Notes under the pieces: model-generated
What the model was told of the DNA's origin: nothing
The model's input: only the letters and a program-made list of their open reading frames with translations
Database searches by the model: none
Source of the DNA: AP-15 sp963774345
Lineage (GTDB): Bacteria > Pseudomonadota > Alphaproteobacteria > ATCC43930 > CGMCC-115725
Reading direction: 5' to 3'
Assembly (NCBI GenBank): GCA_963774345.1
Contig: CAVZFB010000038.1
Location: 124,001-188,000 of the forward strand
DNA length: 64,000 bases
Shown: piece after piece, positions 9,519 to 17,063 of the stretch
Layout: each line of letters begins with the position of its first letter
Numbering within the stretch: the stretch's first letter is position 1
Program-made: the position numbers and the translations under genes

Positions 9519-9776
9519 ATGTCTCTTATTGGATGGATTATCTTGGGGCTCATCTCCGGGTTCATCGCCAGCAAGATCGTTAACAAGACGGGCCAAGGTT
9601 TCTTTATCGACATCGTCCTCGGCATTGTCGGGGCGATTATCGGAGGCTCCCTCTTCAGCATCGTCGGGCTGGGCGGCGTCACCGGTCTTAATCTCTACAG
9701 CATGGTCGTGTCCGTGATTGGCGCGGTCGTGGTGTTGGTGCTCTATCACTACGCGGCCGGTCGACGGGCGCATTGA
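9519..9776 (+). CDS. GlsB/YeaQ/YmgE-family stress membrane protein
   Basis: An 85-residue protein starting MSLIGWIILGLISGFIASK, with three predicted membrane helices separated by glycine turns (GFFIDIVLGIVGAIIGG, NLYSMVVSVIGAVVVLVLY). This is the classic transglycosylase-associated (Tag) pattern, and full length for the family. The ATG at 9519 was preferred over an upstream one at 9441 because homologues begin with this helix. Members are induced by envelope, acid or stationary stress. A YidB-like gene follows after 16 nt, so the two are probably co-transcribed. Confidence 0.9.
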   Translation: MSLIGWIILGLISGFIASKIVNKTGQGFFIDIVLGIVGAIIGGSLFSIVGLGGVTGLNLYSMVVSVIGAVVVLVLYHYAAGRRAH

Positions 9777-9792
9777 GTAGAGGAACAATATA

Positions 9793-10281
9793 ATGGGACT
9801 TCTCGACAATGTATTGGGTTCCGGAGTTCCCGGTGGGAATATCTCGAAACCGTTGATGATCGGGTTGGCGGCGCTGCTAGCCGCGCACGTGACCCGAGGT
9901 GGCGGTCTCGGTAGTCTGTTCGGCGGCGGCGGGCCTCCAGCGCCAACCCCGCCCGTCGCACCGCCAACGGCGCCAGTAGACGAACCGAGTGAGCCGCAGA
10001 GCGGTCTTCTGGGCGGCCTGGGCGGCATGCTCCGGCGCTTTCAGCAAAGCGGGCATACCGACGTTATCAATTCGTGGATCGGACCCGGACAGAACCAACC
10101 GATCGCGCCGGATCAGCTTCATCAAGCCCTCGGCCCAGAAGCGGTCAATAATCTCGCTCGCCTGACCGGTTTGCCGCAGAACGATTTGCTGTCGGAGCTT
10201 GCTCGCGTTCTTCCCGGCGTGGTTGACAAACTCACACCGCAAGGTCGCATGCCGGATCAAGCAGAGATGTCCCGCTGGTAG
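9793..10281 (+). CDS. YidB-like (DUF937-related) protein
   Basis: A 162-residue protein beginning MGLLDNVLGS, with a glycine-rich hydrophobic stretch, a proline-rich linker (PPAPTPPVAPPTAPVDEPSE), and a C-terminal YidB-type domain (LGGMLRRFQQSGHTDVINSW, LHQALGPEAVNNLARLTGL, LPGVVDKLTPQGRMP). An AGAGGAAC Shine-Dalgarno precedes the ATG. It is probably co-transcribed with the GlsB/YeaQ-type gene 16 nt upstream. Members are abundant small proteins of unknown biochemical role. Confidence 0.87.
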   Translation: MGLLDNVLGSGVPGGNISKPLMIGLAALLAAHVTRGGGLGSLFGGGGPPAPTPPVAPPTAPVDEPSEPQSGLLGGLGGMLRRFQQSGHTDVINSWIGPGQNQPIAPDQLHQALGPEAVNNLARLTGLPQNDLLSELARVLPGVVDKLTPQGRMPDQAEMSRW

Positions 10282-10327
10282 GCCGACCCAATAGTCGCTC
10301 ACTTGTTGTTCCAAGGCTCCGACGATT

Positions 10328-11821
10328 TTGACCAGCGATCCAGGTCGGTACCGGAGTGCCTTTCGGTTTTCAGAGCCAATCGCCGTGTCGCCGCGTCTGC
10401 AGGCGGTAATTTTGTCGGGTGTGTTGGTGGGGGGGTCGGCCTTTGCTTATGTAGGCGCGAGCCGGCTCAGCTATGAACGCATCGCCGCCGAAAAGGCGGC
10501 TGAAGCGGCCCGCGCTGAACGCACCAGCGCCAATTTGGAACGGCAGGTGGCTGCGCTTCAGAAGAAATTAACCGGCTCTATCCACGACCGAGAGCAGGCA
10601 CAGCACCAAGTCGCGATGCTGGAAAACCAGGCTGTGACGTTCCGTAATCAGCTTTTTGCGACCGCGAGCAGGCTTCGGTCTCTCGAGCTGACGGACAGCC
10701 AGTTTGCTCAACCGCTCGACTAACTCAAGGAGCTGTTTCCAGTTGTCGGGCGGGAAGCGAATTCGAAAACCGGACAAGCCGCCGTGCTGACGACAACACT
10801 TGACGAAACCAAACGGGCGCTGGAACAGGAGGAGGGGGCCCAGAGCGCCGCGCTGACCGCTCGGCTGGGGAAGATGCAAGCGGATCGTGCTGCCGAGCAG
10901 GCGCAGTTCGCGAATGTCGAGACGAGACTCGAGCAAACCGCCAAATCACTGGCGCAGCTCGGGACAGCCCAGAATAAATGGACCATCCGGCGCGATTGGG
11001 TTCGCGAACGGCTTGGCGAAATCTGGCAACAATTATCGCAGATAGAGCTTTCACTCTCGCAGCCGGGAAGTCGAGGCGCTGCCGCCGAGGACGATAAGTC
11101 TTCAGCGGGCGGCCCGACCCCGCCGGGTAATGGCAGGATTGGTCTCGCCGATCTCGGGCTCAAAGAAATTACAGAGTTCGAACGGGCGCTCCGCTCGGCG
11201 GGGGTCAACGTCGCGCGGATTCTCTCGCAATTCGGCACCGCCCCTGCCGCGGGCGGTCCCTATGTTCCACCTCTCCAGGGCGAACGGGCAACGGCGGACG
11301 CAATCAGCCCCGAAAAGCTCGCAGCGATGCAAAGCCTAGCGAAAAGCCTGCCGGTTTCAGCGCCGCTCGCACAATACGAGATCGTCAGCCCGTTTGGCGC
11401 TCGCGTCGATCCATTCAAGAGCCGGCCTTCCTTCCACACCGGCCTCGACATGGACGCGCCCTATTCCTCGCCGGTCTATTCCGCGGCATCGGGGACGGTC
11501 ATTTATGCCGGCTGGCTGGTCGATTACGGCAAGGCCGTCGAGATCGACCACGGCTTTGGGATAGTGACGCTCTACGGCCATCTGCGCCGCTCTCTAGTCT
11601 TCGCCGGTCAGAGCGTCACAGCGCAGGCCGAAATCGGCCTCGTCGGAACGACCGGCCGCAGCACCGGCCCGCACGTGCATTACGAGGTGAGAGTTGACGG
11701 ACAGCCTCAGGACCCCCAAAAATTCATGGCGCTCGCCCGTCTGCTCGCTGCGCCGGCCTATTGGCCGGGACAGTCCATTAATTCGACAGCGACCCATCAG
11801 GCGCCATTGGGCAGCCGCTAG
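10328..11821 (+). pseudogene. M23 (LytM) peptidase with coiled coil, split by an in-frame stop
   Basis: Secreted or membrane-anchored peptidoglycan endopeptidase. The first part (from TTG 10328) has a membrane anchor near residues 20-40 and the beginning of a long coiled coil; an ochre codon at 10721-10723 interrupts it. The same frame continues without a shift as LKELFPVVGREANSK and the rest of the coiled coil, then the LytM domain with HTGLD, YGH and HVH metal-binding motifs (ending near 11700). A GTG at 10784 could restart translation. Because the lesion is a substitution, not an indel, it may be a real mutation. EnvC/NlpD-like activator or active hydrolase; metal ligands are present. Confidence 0.82.
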
Positions 11822-11855
11822 CGTGGCAGCCTCGCCTCCTGGGCCCCGTGCGTGT

Positions 11856-11894
11856 ACGCAAAGATTTAACATCAACACCGCAAGGGGCTGCAAT
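11856..11894 (+). promoter_or_regulatory. Recurrent CCGCAA element, copy 4
   Basis: CGCAA, 16 nt (containing TTAACATCAACA), then CCGCAAGGGGCTGCAAT. It lies downstream of the M23 gene and points towards the secreted-protein gene at 12078, 183 nt away. Confidence 0.45.
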
Positions 11895-12077
11895 CCTGCC
11901 TCACTGGACCTTCCTAGATTGGACGCTCTGGCTTCCTCGCGCTCCGACACAATGTGCCGACTTAGGCGTGACTGAACCCAGAATAGGCGACCAAAGATCA
12001 GGCCGCCATCGGCACGAGCGGTTCATCAACGAGCCATTCGGGCAAGACCGTGCACTCGTTCTCAGGAGACGATTGTC

Positions 12078-12482
12078 ATGACGCTTAAAACCACTACGAG
12101 TTTGGCTTTCGCAGCTATTTGCCTGGTAGCGATCGGGACCATGCCGGCCTATTCCCAAATGGCTGGGAACAACGCCACGCAGCCGGATCAAGGCAATATG
12201 GCGTCATCTTCCGCTGGCGCCGCCGGGGCCGGGGGCATGACAAACGGCCCGCAGGCCAGCCGAGGCGATATGTCGTCCTCGCGGTCGGCTCGCCAAAATG
12301 TGGCCCAAAGCCAGCATTACGATCGGACGATCCAAACAAATCGCGGTTACCGCCAGGCGCGTATGCGCAAGGAATGCGGTCCGATTACCGATCAGCAACT
12401 GCGCCAAAGCTGTCTTGCCAGCTTCAATCAGGATGAGCCGGCCAAGGGATCATCACACCCTCATCGGACTCGCCACAGCTAA
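12078..12482 (+). CDS. Small secreted hypothetical protein
   Basis: A 134-residue protein with a Sec signal peptide (TSLAFAAICLVAIGTMPAYS, cleavage near AYS-QM). The mature part is low complexity, rich in Gln, Asn, Ser, Ala and Gly (GNNATQPDQGNMASSSAG), then basic with two cysteines (KECGPITDQQLRQSCLASF) that could form a disulfide. The AGGAGA Shine-Dalgarno at 12063 supports the start. I do not recognise the family; the ECGPITDxxLRQSC-type motif recurs in short periplasmic proteins of alphaproteobacteria. Confidence 0.7.
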   Translation: MTLKTTTSLAFAAICLVAIGTMPAYSQMAGNNATQPDQGNMASSSAGAAGAGGMTNGPQASRGDMSSSRSARQNVAQSQHYDRTIQTNRGYRQARMRKECGPITDQQLRQSCLASFNQDEPAKGSSHPHRTRHS

Positions 12483-12584
12483 TCATAAGCCGGTCGATGA
12501 CCCGCTCGGGCGCTTCGCGACCGATCGCAATTTCCGTATTCCGTCTGGCCGGAGACGGAGAAAATCGCCGAGGAGGATCATCTC

Positions 12585-12989
12585 ATGAGTCCCGACAAGC
12601 CGAGAAGCCGTTTCCCCGGTTCTCCGGGCGACGCCGGCAATGAGGAGAGCATCGTCGTCGCGCCGCCGATCCGCCCGGGCGACGATGTATCTGGTCTTCG
12701 TGCAGAAATATCAAAAATGCATGATACCCTGTCGAAGTTTGTATCAGAAGCGGGTGGATCGGCTGCGCGAGCTGCACGCAATGCCGGTGAGGTGCTTTCT
12801 TCGCACGTCGGCTCCACCGCCAGCGGCTTGGCTGCTGCGAGCGCCGAAATGGCCTCATCAGCGACCGGCCAGATCAAGACCCTAGCCACCGAGCTCGAGG
12901 GGGTTGCACGCAAGAACCCGCTCGGGGCTCTTGCCGGCGCCCTTACTCTCGGAATTGTGATCGGGCTCATCATGCGCGGCCGTAGGTGA
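12585..12989 (+). CDS. DUF883 (ElaB/YqjD)-family membrane-anchored protein
   Basis: A 134-residue protein with an Ala/Ser-rich amphipathic helical middle (ISKMHDTLSKFVSEAGGSA, SAEMASSATGQIKTLATEL) and a short C-terminal membrane segment preceded by the family signature RKNPLGALAGALTLGIVIG. E. coli ElaB/YqjD bind ribosomes and the inner membrane in stationary phase. A strong GAGGAGG Shine-Dalgarno precedes the ATG, and the stop overlaps the next start by 4 nt, so the pair is translationally coupled as yqjD-yqjE are in enterobacteria. Confidence 0.85.
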   Translation: MSPDKPRSRFPGSPGDAGNEESIVVAPPIRPGDDVSGLRAEISKMHDTLSKFVSEAGGSAARAARNAGEVLSSHVGSTASGLAAASAEMASSATGQIKTLATELEGVARKNPLGALAGALTLGIVIGLIMRGRR

Positions 12990-13333
12990 TGCTCCGAAAG
13001 GTATTGCGCCCTCTCGGAGCGGACCTTGACCAGAAAATAGCCGAAATCCGGTCGCAGGCTGACGAATTCAGAGTAAGGACAGCTCGCCAAGTAACTGAGC
13101 AGGTCAAAGACATTGGCCTGACGGTAGCCTCTGCCCTAGCCGGAACGATTGCGGCGACCGCGACTTTCGCCATTGTTATTGTGGCGCTTTACCGGTGGCT
13201 AGACATGCGCTTCGGCCCATTTGTGGCGCTCGCTGCGATAGGTGTCGTGATGGCCTCATTGGCGTCGTCGACGCGCACCGACTCAAAACCACTCTTTTTG
13301 GCATGTTGGCGGCGGTGGCGCTGGTCGGCGTAA
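12986..13333 (+). CDS. YqjE-like membrane protein, probable frame change near the 3' end
   Basis: N-terminal amphipathic helix (LDQKIAEIRSQADEFRVRTA), then two membrane helices (VASALAGTIAATATFAIVIV, FGPFVALAAIGVVMASLA). As written it ends SKPLFLACWRRWRWSA at 13333. A one-base shift near 13258 instead gives a third hydrophobic segment, GVVDAHRLKTTLFGMLAAVA, and a stop at 13353, which looks more natural. The order DUF883 then this gene mirrors yqjD-yqjE. No enzymatic role is known. Confidence 0.7.
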   Translation: MMLRKVLRPLGADLDQKIAEIRSQADEFRVRTARQVTEQVKDIGLTVASALAGTIAATATFAIVIVALYRWLDMRFGPFVALAAIGVVMASLASSTRTDSKPLFLACWRRWRWSA

Positions 13334-13632
13334 TCCTCGGGCGCAGCCGATGACAGCCGGCTGTGAAGCGCAGCCCCTCTCAGGCGGGCGGATCGCGGCA
13401 GGATAGATGTGGACCGAATGAAAGCGCTTGAGGCCGCTGGGACCAGAAGCAAACCGAGGGATTTAAACATGCGCATTGCGGCCGGCAGCGATCGCAGGGG
13501 TGAATGCGTCGAGAGCTAGGCAGCCGGGCCATGATCAACCCCGCCGCCCGCGAAACGGCAAGCCGCGGCTCGTGTTCCCAGGCCGAAGCGGAGCCAATTT
13601 CACATCGCGCGAAGACCTATCACTCCTGGCAA

Positions 13633-14727
13633 ATGGCTGCCCTTCGCCTGCAGGTGGCCGCATGCCTGGTCGTCGCTGTAGCAAACCCGCTGGCGATCAG
13701 GTCTGCCGCGGCGCAGGCCCCTGCCGCCGAGGCGGATCGTGTCATGGTGATCGGGACGAAGGAATCTCCTCCCTTCGCGATGAAAGGGGATGACGGCTCC
13801 TGGACCGGGATCAGCATTGACCTCTGGCGCCGCGTGGCAAATGACCTTCATCTCCGCTATCGGCTTCAGGAGGTGAGCCTTGACGAACTGATCAGTGGAA
13901 CGGCCGCACACAGACTTGACGCTGCAGTTGCCGCGATCTCGGTCACGGCAGAACGCGAGCAACGCGTCGACTTCACCCAGCCGTATTACGCGACCGGGCT
14001 TGGTATCGCGGTACCGAAAACATCCATCTTCAACTGGATGAACCTCCTCAAAGCTCTAATATCATTCAGCTTTCTAGAAGCCTTTGCGTTGCTCGTCGGA
14101 GCGACGGTTCTGGTCGGCGTGATCATCTGGATGATCGAGCGACGTCACACCGAGCATTTCAGCGGAGGTGTCAGACAGGGTCTCACCACCAGCATGTTAT
14201 GGTCGGCAAAGACGCTAACCCAATCCATGCCGGAACAAGGACCGACGACCCTGATAGGACGCCTCATAGCCGTGATGTGGTTGGCTGCCGCGGTAACGAC
14301 AATTGCGGTCTTCACGGCCGGCATCACAACGCACCTCACCACGCGGGAACTGCGAGGCTACGTCCGCGGCGTCCGCGATCTGCGTTCGGTCCGGGTTGGT
14401 GCGGTCGCCGACACGGCGGCATTGGTATATCTAAAAGCGGAGCACATCAGGTTCCGTCCCTATCCTAGTCTCGATGCAGGACTGCAGGCAGTCAAGGCTG
14501 GAACGCTGGACGCCTTTGTCTACGACAAGCCCCTGCTGTTGTGGTTCGTGAAAAGCCGCGGCGCAGATTCACTGCAGGTGCTCGACGCGGTCTTCGACCC
14601 GCAAAATTACGCTATCGCCCTACCCCTCAACAGTCCGCTGCGGACTGACATTGACCGCGCTTTGCTTGACGCCGTTGCAACGCAATGGTGGCAGGATCTC
14701 ACCGCGGACTACCTGGGAACCGATTAG
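13633..14727 (+). CDS. Ionotropic glutamate receptor-like ligand-gated channel
   Basis: A 364-residue protein with a signal peptide ending RSAAAQ, then the first half of a periplasmic solute-binding domain (MVIGTKESPPFAMKGDDG, RLDAAVAAISVTAEREQRVD). A two-helix channel module follows (about 13990-14330: NLLKALISFSFLEAFALLVG, then RLIAVMWLAAAVTTIAVFTA), then the second half of the binding domain (GAVADTAALVYLKAEHIRF). This S1-M1-P-M2-S2 order defines prokaryotic glutamate-receptor channels of the GluR0 type. The pore loop reads SAKTLTQSMPEQGPTT and lacks the TVGYGD potassium filter. The start at 13633 gives a normal signal peptide; in-frame ATGs at 13531 and 13504 would add 34-43 residues. Confidence 0.82.
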   Translation: MAALRLQVAACLVVAVANPLAIRSAAAQAPAAEADRVMVIGTKESPPFAMKGDDGSWTGISIDLWRRVANDLHLRYRLQEVSLDELISGTAAHRLDAAVAAISVTAEREQRVDFTQPYYATGLGIAVPKTSIFNWMNLLKALISFSFLEAFALLVGATVLVGVIIWMIERRHTEHFSGGVRQGLTTSMLWSAKTLTQSMPEQGPTTLIGRLIAVMWLAAAVTTIAVFTAGITTHLTTRELRGYVRGVRDLRSVRVGAVADTAALVYLKAEHIRFRPYPSLDAGLQAVKAGTLDAFVYDKPLLLWFVKSRGADSLQVLDAVFDPQNYAIALPLNSPLRTDIDRALLDAVATQWWQDLTADYLGTD

Positions 14728-14743
14728 CCGACGCTCATGAAGA

Positions 14744-15166
14744 TCACTGCACTGTGCGCGAATCGTTTGCCAGGCCCAGCTCCAAGGCTTCGTAAACCAC
14801 CTCCTTCACGGCTTCGGTCGCCACTACCGTCAGATCCGCTCGGTTCTCTTCAAGCCAGATCGCGGGGTCGAAGCCATGGGGTAGGTTGCCGACTTCCTGA
14901 GCCATTTCGCCGACTTCGGTTGCAGTGATCATAACTGAAATGAATGGAACGCGCCGGGCCATCGTCATTCTCTTCGCTACCAATGTTAACAATTCTTTCT
15001 CCTGGCAAAGGCGATGGGACAGAGCGTGGACTATTAGACGTTCGATTATTTGACGATCGATGACGGGTAGAAGTGCGCATCTGAACCTTACCGCTGACTG
15101 GATGTTACGCTCGTTCCATTCCGAAATGGTGGACGGACCTCTGCCGGTCTTGATAATTAAGGCCAA
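14744..15166 (-). CDS. Hypothetical protein (doubtful)
   Basis: A possible 140-residue protein in an otherwise gene-free 470-nt stretch between the channel gene and the AraC relic. The C-terminal 72 residues from ATG 14962 (MARRVPFISVMITATEVGEM to LGLANDSRTVQ) look more protein-like than the N-terminal half, so a shorter gene is possible. There is no recognisable domain, signal peptide or strong ribosome-binding site, and GC is lower than in the neighbours. Low-confidence call. Confidence 0.33.
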   Translation of the reverse strand: MALIIKTGRGPSTISEWNERNIQSAVRFRCALLPVIDRQIIERLIVHALSHRLCQEKELLTLVAKRMTMARRVPFISVMITATEVGEMAQEVGNLPHGFDPAIWLEENRADLTVVATEAVKEVVYEALELGLANDSRTVQ

Positions 15167-15197
15167 TTATTTGATAAACGAATAAGGAGGGTCGATT

Positions 15198-15510
15198 ATG
15201 AAGAGCAATCCCCGAAGCGGCGGTTCGGAGACCCCGTTTTTATGGACCCGCGGCATCGCCGCCCGCGAGACCGTGCGCTACCTCGATAGGAACGTGCGGC
15301 GCCCCGAGACCTACGAGGCCATTATTTCCGAGATCGTGCCAAGGGGCACTGTGGATTTCGAGATGCGGTACCCGATCAGCTCGCCGCTGTTTCACAGATC
15401 GTGTCGACCATCCTCAGGAAATCGGCCTCACCGATCAGAGCCATCTGACGTCGATTTTCCGCCGCGAGATGGGCGCGACACCGAGCGGATATCGCGCCGA
15501 GGTCGGCTAA
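15198..15510 (+). pseudogene. Gutted AraC-family relic with internal deletion
   Basis: Fragments of an AraC gene run in different frames. RRPETYEAIISEIVPRGTVD corresponds to SRETYDRLVSELVHGGTVS of the intact gene downstream. QIVSTI then jumps directly to EIGLTDQSHLTSIFRREMGA and the terminal PSGYRAEVG stop at 15508-15510. About 130 residues, from the end of the sensor domain through the first helix-turn-helix, are missing. It lies immediately upstream of, and in tandem with, the intact paralogue at 15619, so it is a decayed duplicate. Confidence 0.75.
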
Positions 15511-15520
15511 GTTCGGATAT

Positions 15521-15584
15521 TTTGAAATCATGCCATGCCGAGATTATCGCAAGAATCTCATATAAAACCGCAACGATCTACAAT
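15521..15584 (+). repeat. Post-AraC repeat, left copy
   Basis: About 64 nt following the relic stop are similar to 16521-16584 after the intact AraC, including CTCATATAAA and CCGCAACGATCT. The copies are exactly 1000 bp apart, as expected if gene plus downstream DNA was tandemly duplicated. Confidence 0.7.
15547..15584 (+). promoter_or_regulatory. Recurrent CCGCAA element, copy 5
   Basis: TCGCAA, 15 nt containing CTCATATAAAA, then CCGCAACGATCTACAAT and CGCGACGCG as in copy 2. It lies 34 nt before the GTG start of the third AraC gene and points towards it. The CATATAAA part could serve as a -10 region. Confidence 0.45.
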
Positions 15585-15618
15585 CGCGACGCGGCGGAGA
15601 CGCCTATGAAGTTAGGTC

Positions 15619-16506
15619 GTGAGGAAATTGTGCGCCGATACCTATCGAGCTGCCCACCCGGAGCCGGCCGCGGGTGTTTCCAAGCTCGTAAGTGAGGAGA
15701 AAAGCCGATCCTATGGAATGATGTCTGTCGGTGTCTTCTGCCGTGCCCCGGGTGAGGTGGTCTGGCAGAGCGACTTCTATCGGATCAGTTACGTCCTGAG
15801 CGATATCTGCGGCACGAAGCAAAGCGACGATGGTCCCGTGGAGGAATACAGTCTGAGGCGCGGCAATATTGCGTTTCGGCCACGTAATAGAAAACTATGG
15901 AGCGATTTGTCGACTGGCCGGTTTATCCAGATCCTGCAAAGTCGCGAGACCTACGACAGGCTTGTCTCCGAATTGGTGCACGGCGGGACTGTCTCTCTTG
16001 AACCTCAAGATACTTTCAGCGATCCCCTGATTGCACAGATAGCAACGACGATCGCCGACGAGATCTCGGGTGGCGGGCTCGTCGACTGCATCCTCGTCGA
16101 TGCACTTAATACGGCACTTGCAGTACAAATCACCCGGCGCTTTGTCGATCCGTCGGCGCTCATGCTTGAGCCCTCGAACGGGCTGTCGCGCGAACGGCTG
16201 AAGCGGGTACGTGACTACATCGAAACCCATCTCGATGATCGATTGACCTTGACCGAGATTGCCGAGGTTGCATGTCTCAGCCCCTATCACTTCAGCCGCT
16301 CGTTTAAGCAGGCGGTCGGCGTGGGGCCGCAACGCTACGTCATGCAACGGCGGCTCGAGCGGGCAAAAACCTTGATGCGCCGGACCAAGCAGCCGCTTGC
16401 TTTGATCGCACAGGAAGTCGGCTTCACCGACCAGAGCCATTTGACGTCGATCTTCCGCCGCGAGACCGGGACGACACCCGGCCGATATCGCGCCGGGCTC
16501 GCCTAA
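15619..16506 (+). CDS. AraC-family transcriptional regulator, third copy
   Basis: A 295-residue regulator. The sensor domain (CRAPGEVVWQSDFYRISYVL, SRETYDRLVSELVHGGTVS) is more divergent from the two copies at 7-9 kb than the DNA-binding domain, which is nearly the same (EVACLSPYHFSRSFKQAVG, QEVGFTDQSHLTSIFRRETG). The GTG start at 15619 keeps the N-terminal segment aligned with the paralogues; ATG 15718 is a shorter alternative with a GAGGAGAAA ahead of it. Near-identical recognition helices suggest the three regulators read similar DNA sites. Confidence 0.9.
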   Translation: MRKLCADTYRAAHPEPAAGVSKLVSEEKSRSYGMMSVGVFCRAPGEVVWQSDFYRISYVLSDICGTKQSDDGPVEEYSLRRGNIAFRPRNRKLWSDLSTGRFIQILQSRETYDRLVSELVHGGTVSLEPQDTFSDPLIAQIATTIADEISGGGLVDCILVDALNTALAVQITRRFVDPSALMLEPSNGLSRERLKRVRDYIETHLDDRLTLTEIAEVACLSPYHFSRSFKQAVGVGPQRYVMQRRLERAKTLMRRTKQPLALIAQEVGFTDQSHLTSIFRRETGTTPGRYRAGLA

Positions 16507-16520
16507 CCCCCCGATGGTCT

Positions 16521-16584
16521 TTGGAAATCGTGCCACGATAATATCGTAGCAAGGACCTCATATAAAGCCGCAACGATCTGCAAT
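16521..16584 (+). repeat. Post-AraC repeat, right copy
   Basis: Partner of 15521-15584; similar from GGAAATCGTGCCA through CCGCAACGATCTGCAAT. It follows the intact AraC stop as the left copy follows the relic stop. Confidence 0.7.
16547..16584 (+). promoter_or_regulatory. Recurrent CCGCAA element, copy 6
   Basis: AGCAA, 15 nt containing CTCATATAAAG, then CCGCAACGATCTGCAAT. The next plus-strand gene starts only at 17064, beyond an amidohydrolase relic, so this copy may be an inherited duplicate, not a working site. Confidence 0.4.
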
Positions 16585-16689
16585 TGATCGTCAGGGCCGC
16601 CTATAGATGCAGATTTTAACAATTTGTCCGCCGATACGTCCGACATCTTGCAAGCCAAAAACTCAGCGGAAATCGACGCCGCCTTCCCG

Positions 16690-16945
16690 AAGAGGATGGT
16701 TGTCGTGCCATGCCAAGAAAACGGACAAGGGCTAGGTCCCAGGTCGCCTGACCGTCGTAATGGGTGCACATCAACCCGGCCGAGGATGACCAAGAGGCTG
16801 TTCGCGCCGATGTGGCCGTTGCTCGGCCCGCCTTGCGGCTGACCCGGCGATACGATCGGCATCAATCGCCACATCTCGGCAAGCGCCTCGGCGCTGTCGC
16901 CGTCGGGGATGGTGCCGCCGCGGATGACGATGTGTCGTGAATCCG
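16690..16945 (-). pseudogene. D-aminoacylase/N-acyl-D-amino-acid deacylase N-terminal relic
   Basis: On the minus strand, pieces of the amidohydrolase N-terminus appear in alternating frames: IVIRGGTIPDGDS, DVAIDADRIAG, VDVH then THYDGQATWD after a one-base shift, and SWHGTTTILFGK. These match in order the D-aminoacylase pattern VIRGGTIVDG, DVAIDGDRI, GFVDVHTHYDGQ, SWHGTTTVxFGN. The remaining 400 or so residues are absent and the SDR gene begins shortly upstream on the other strand. A true remnant of a lost gene. Confidence 0.7.
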
Positions 16946-17063
16946 GCCTCTGCCGCCTGCTTGCACCACTGCGTGCAGCTGCGGGCGCGGGATAGGGTGC
17001 CATAGCGTTGCGTTCCATGGCCTCATACCGGAAGGTCGTGCCTTGAAACGAAGGGAGAAGACG

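Noticed and set aside
15198..15695. A 165-residue protein as an independent gene
   Set aside because: Its first half matches an AraC sensor domain and its second half is an out-of-frame reading of the AraC C-terminus, so it is a relic, not a new gene.
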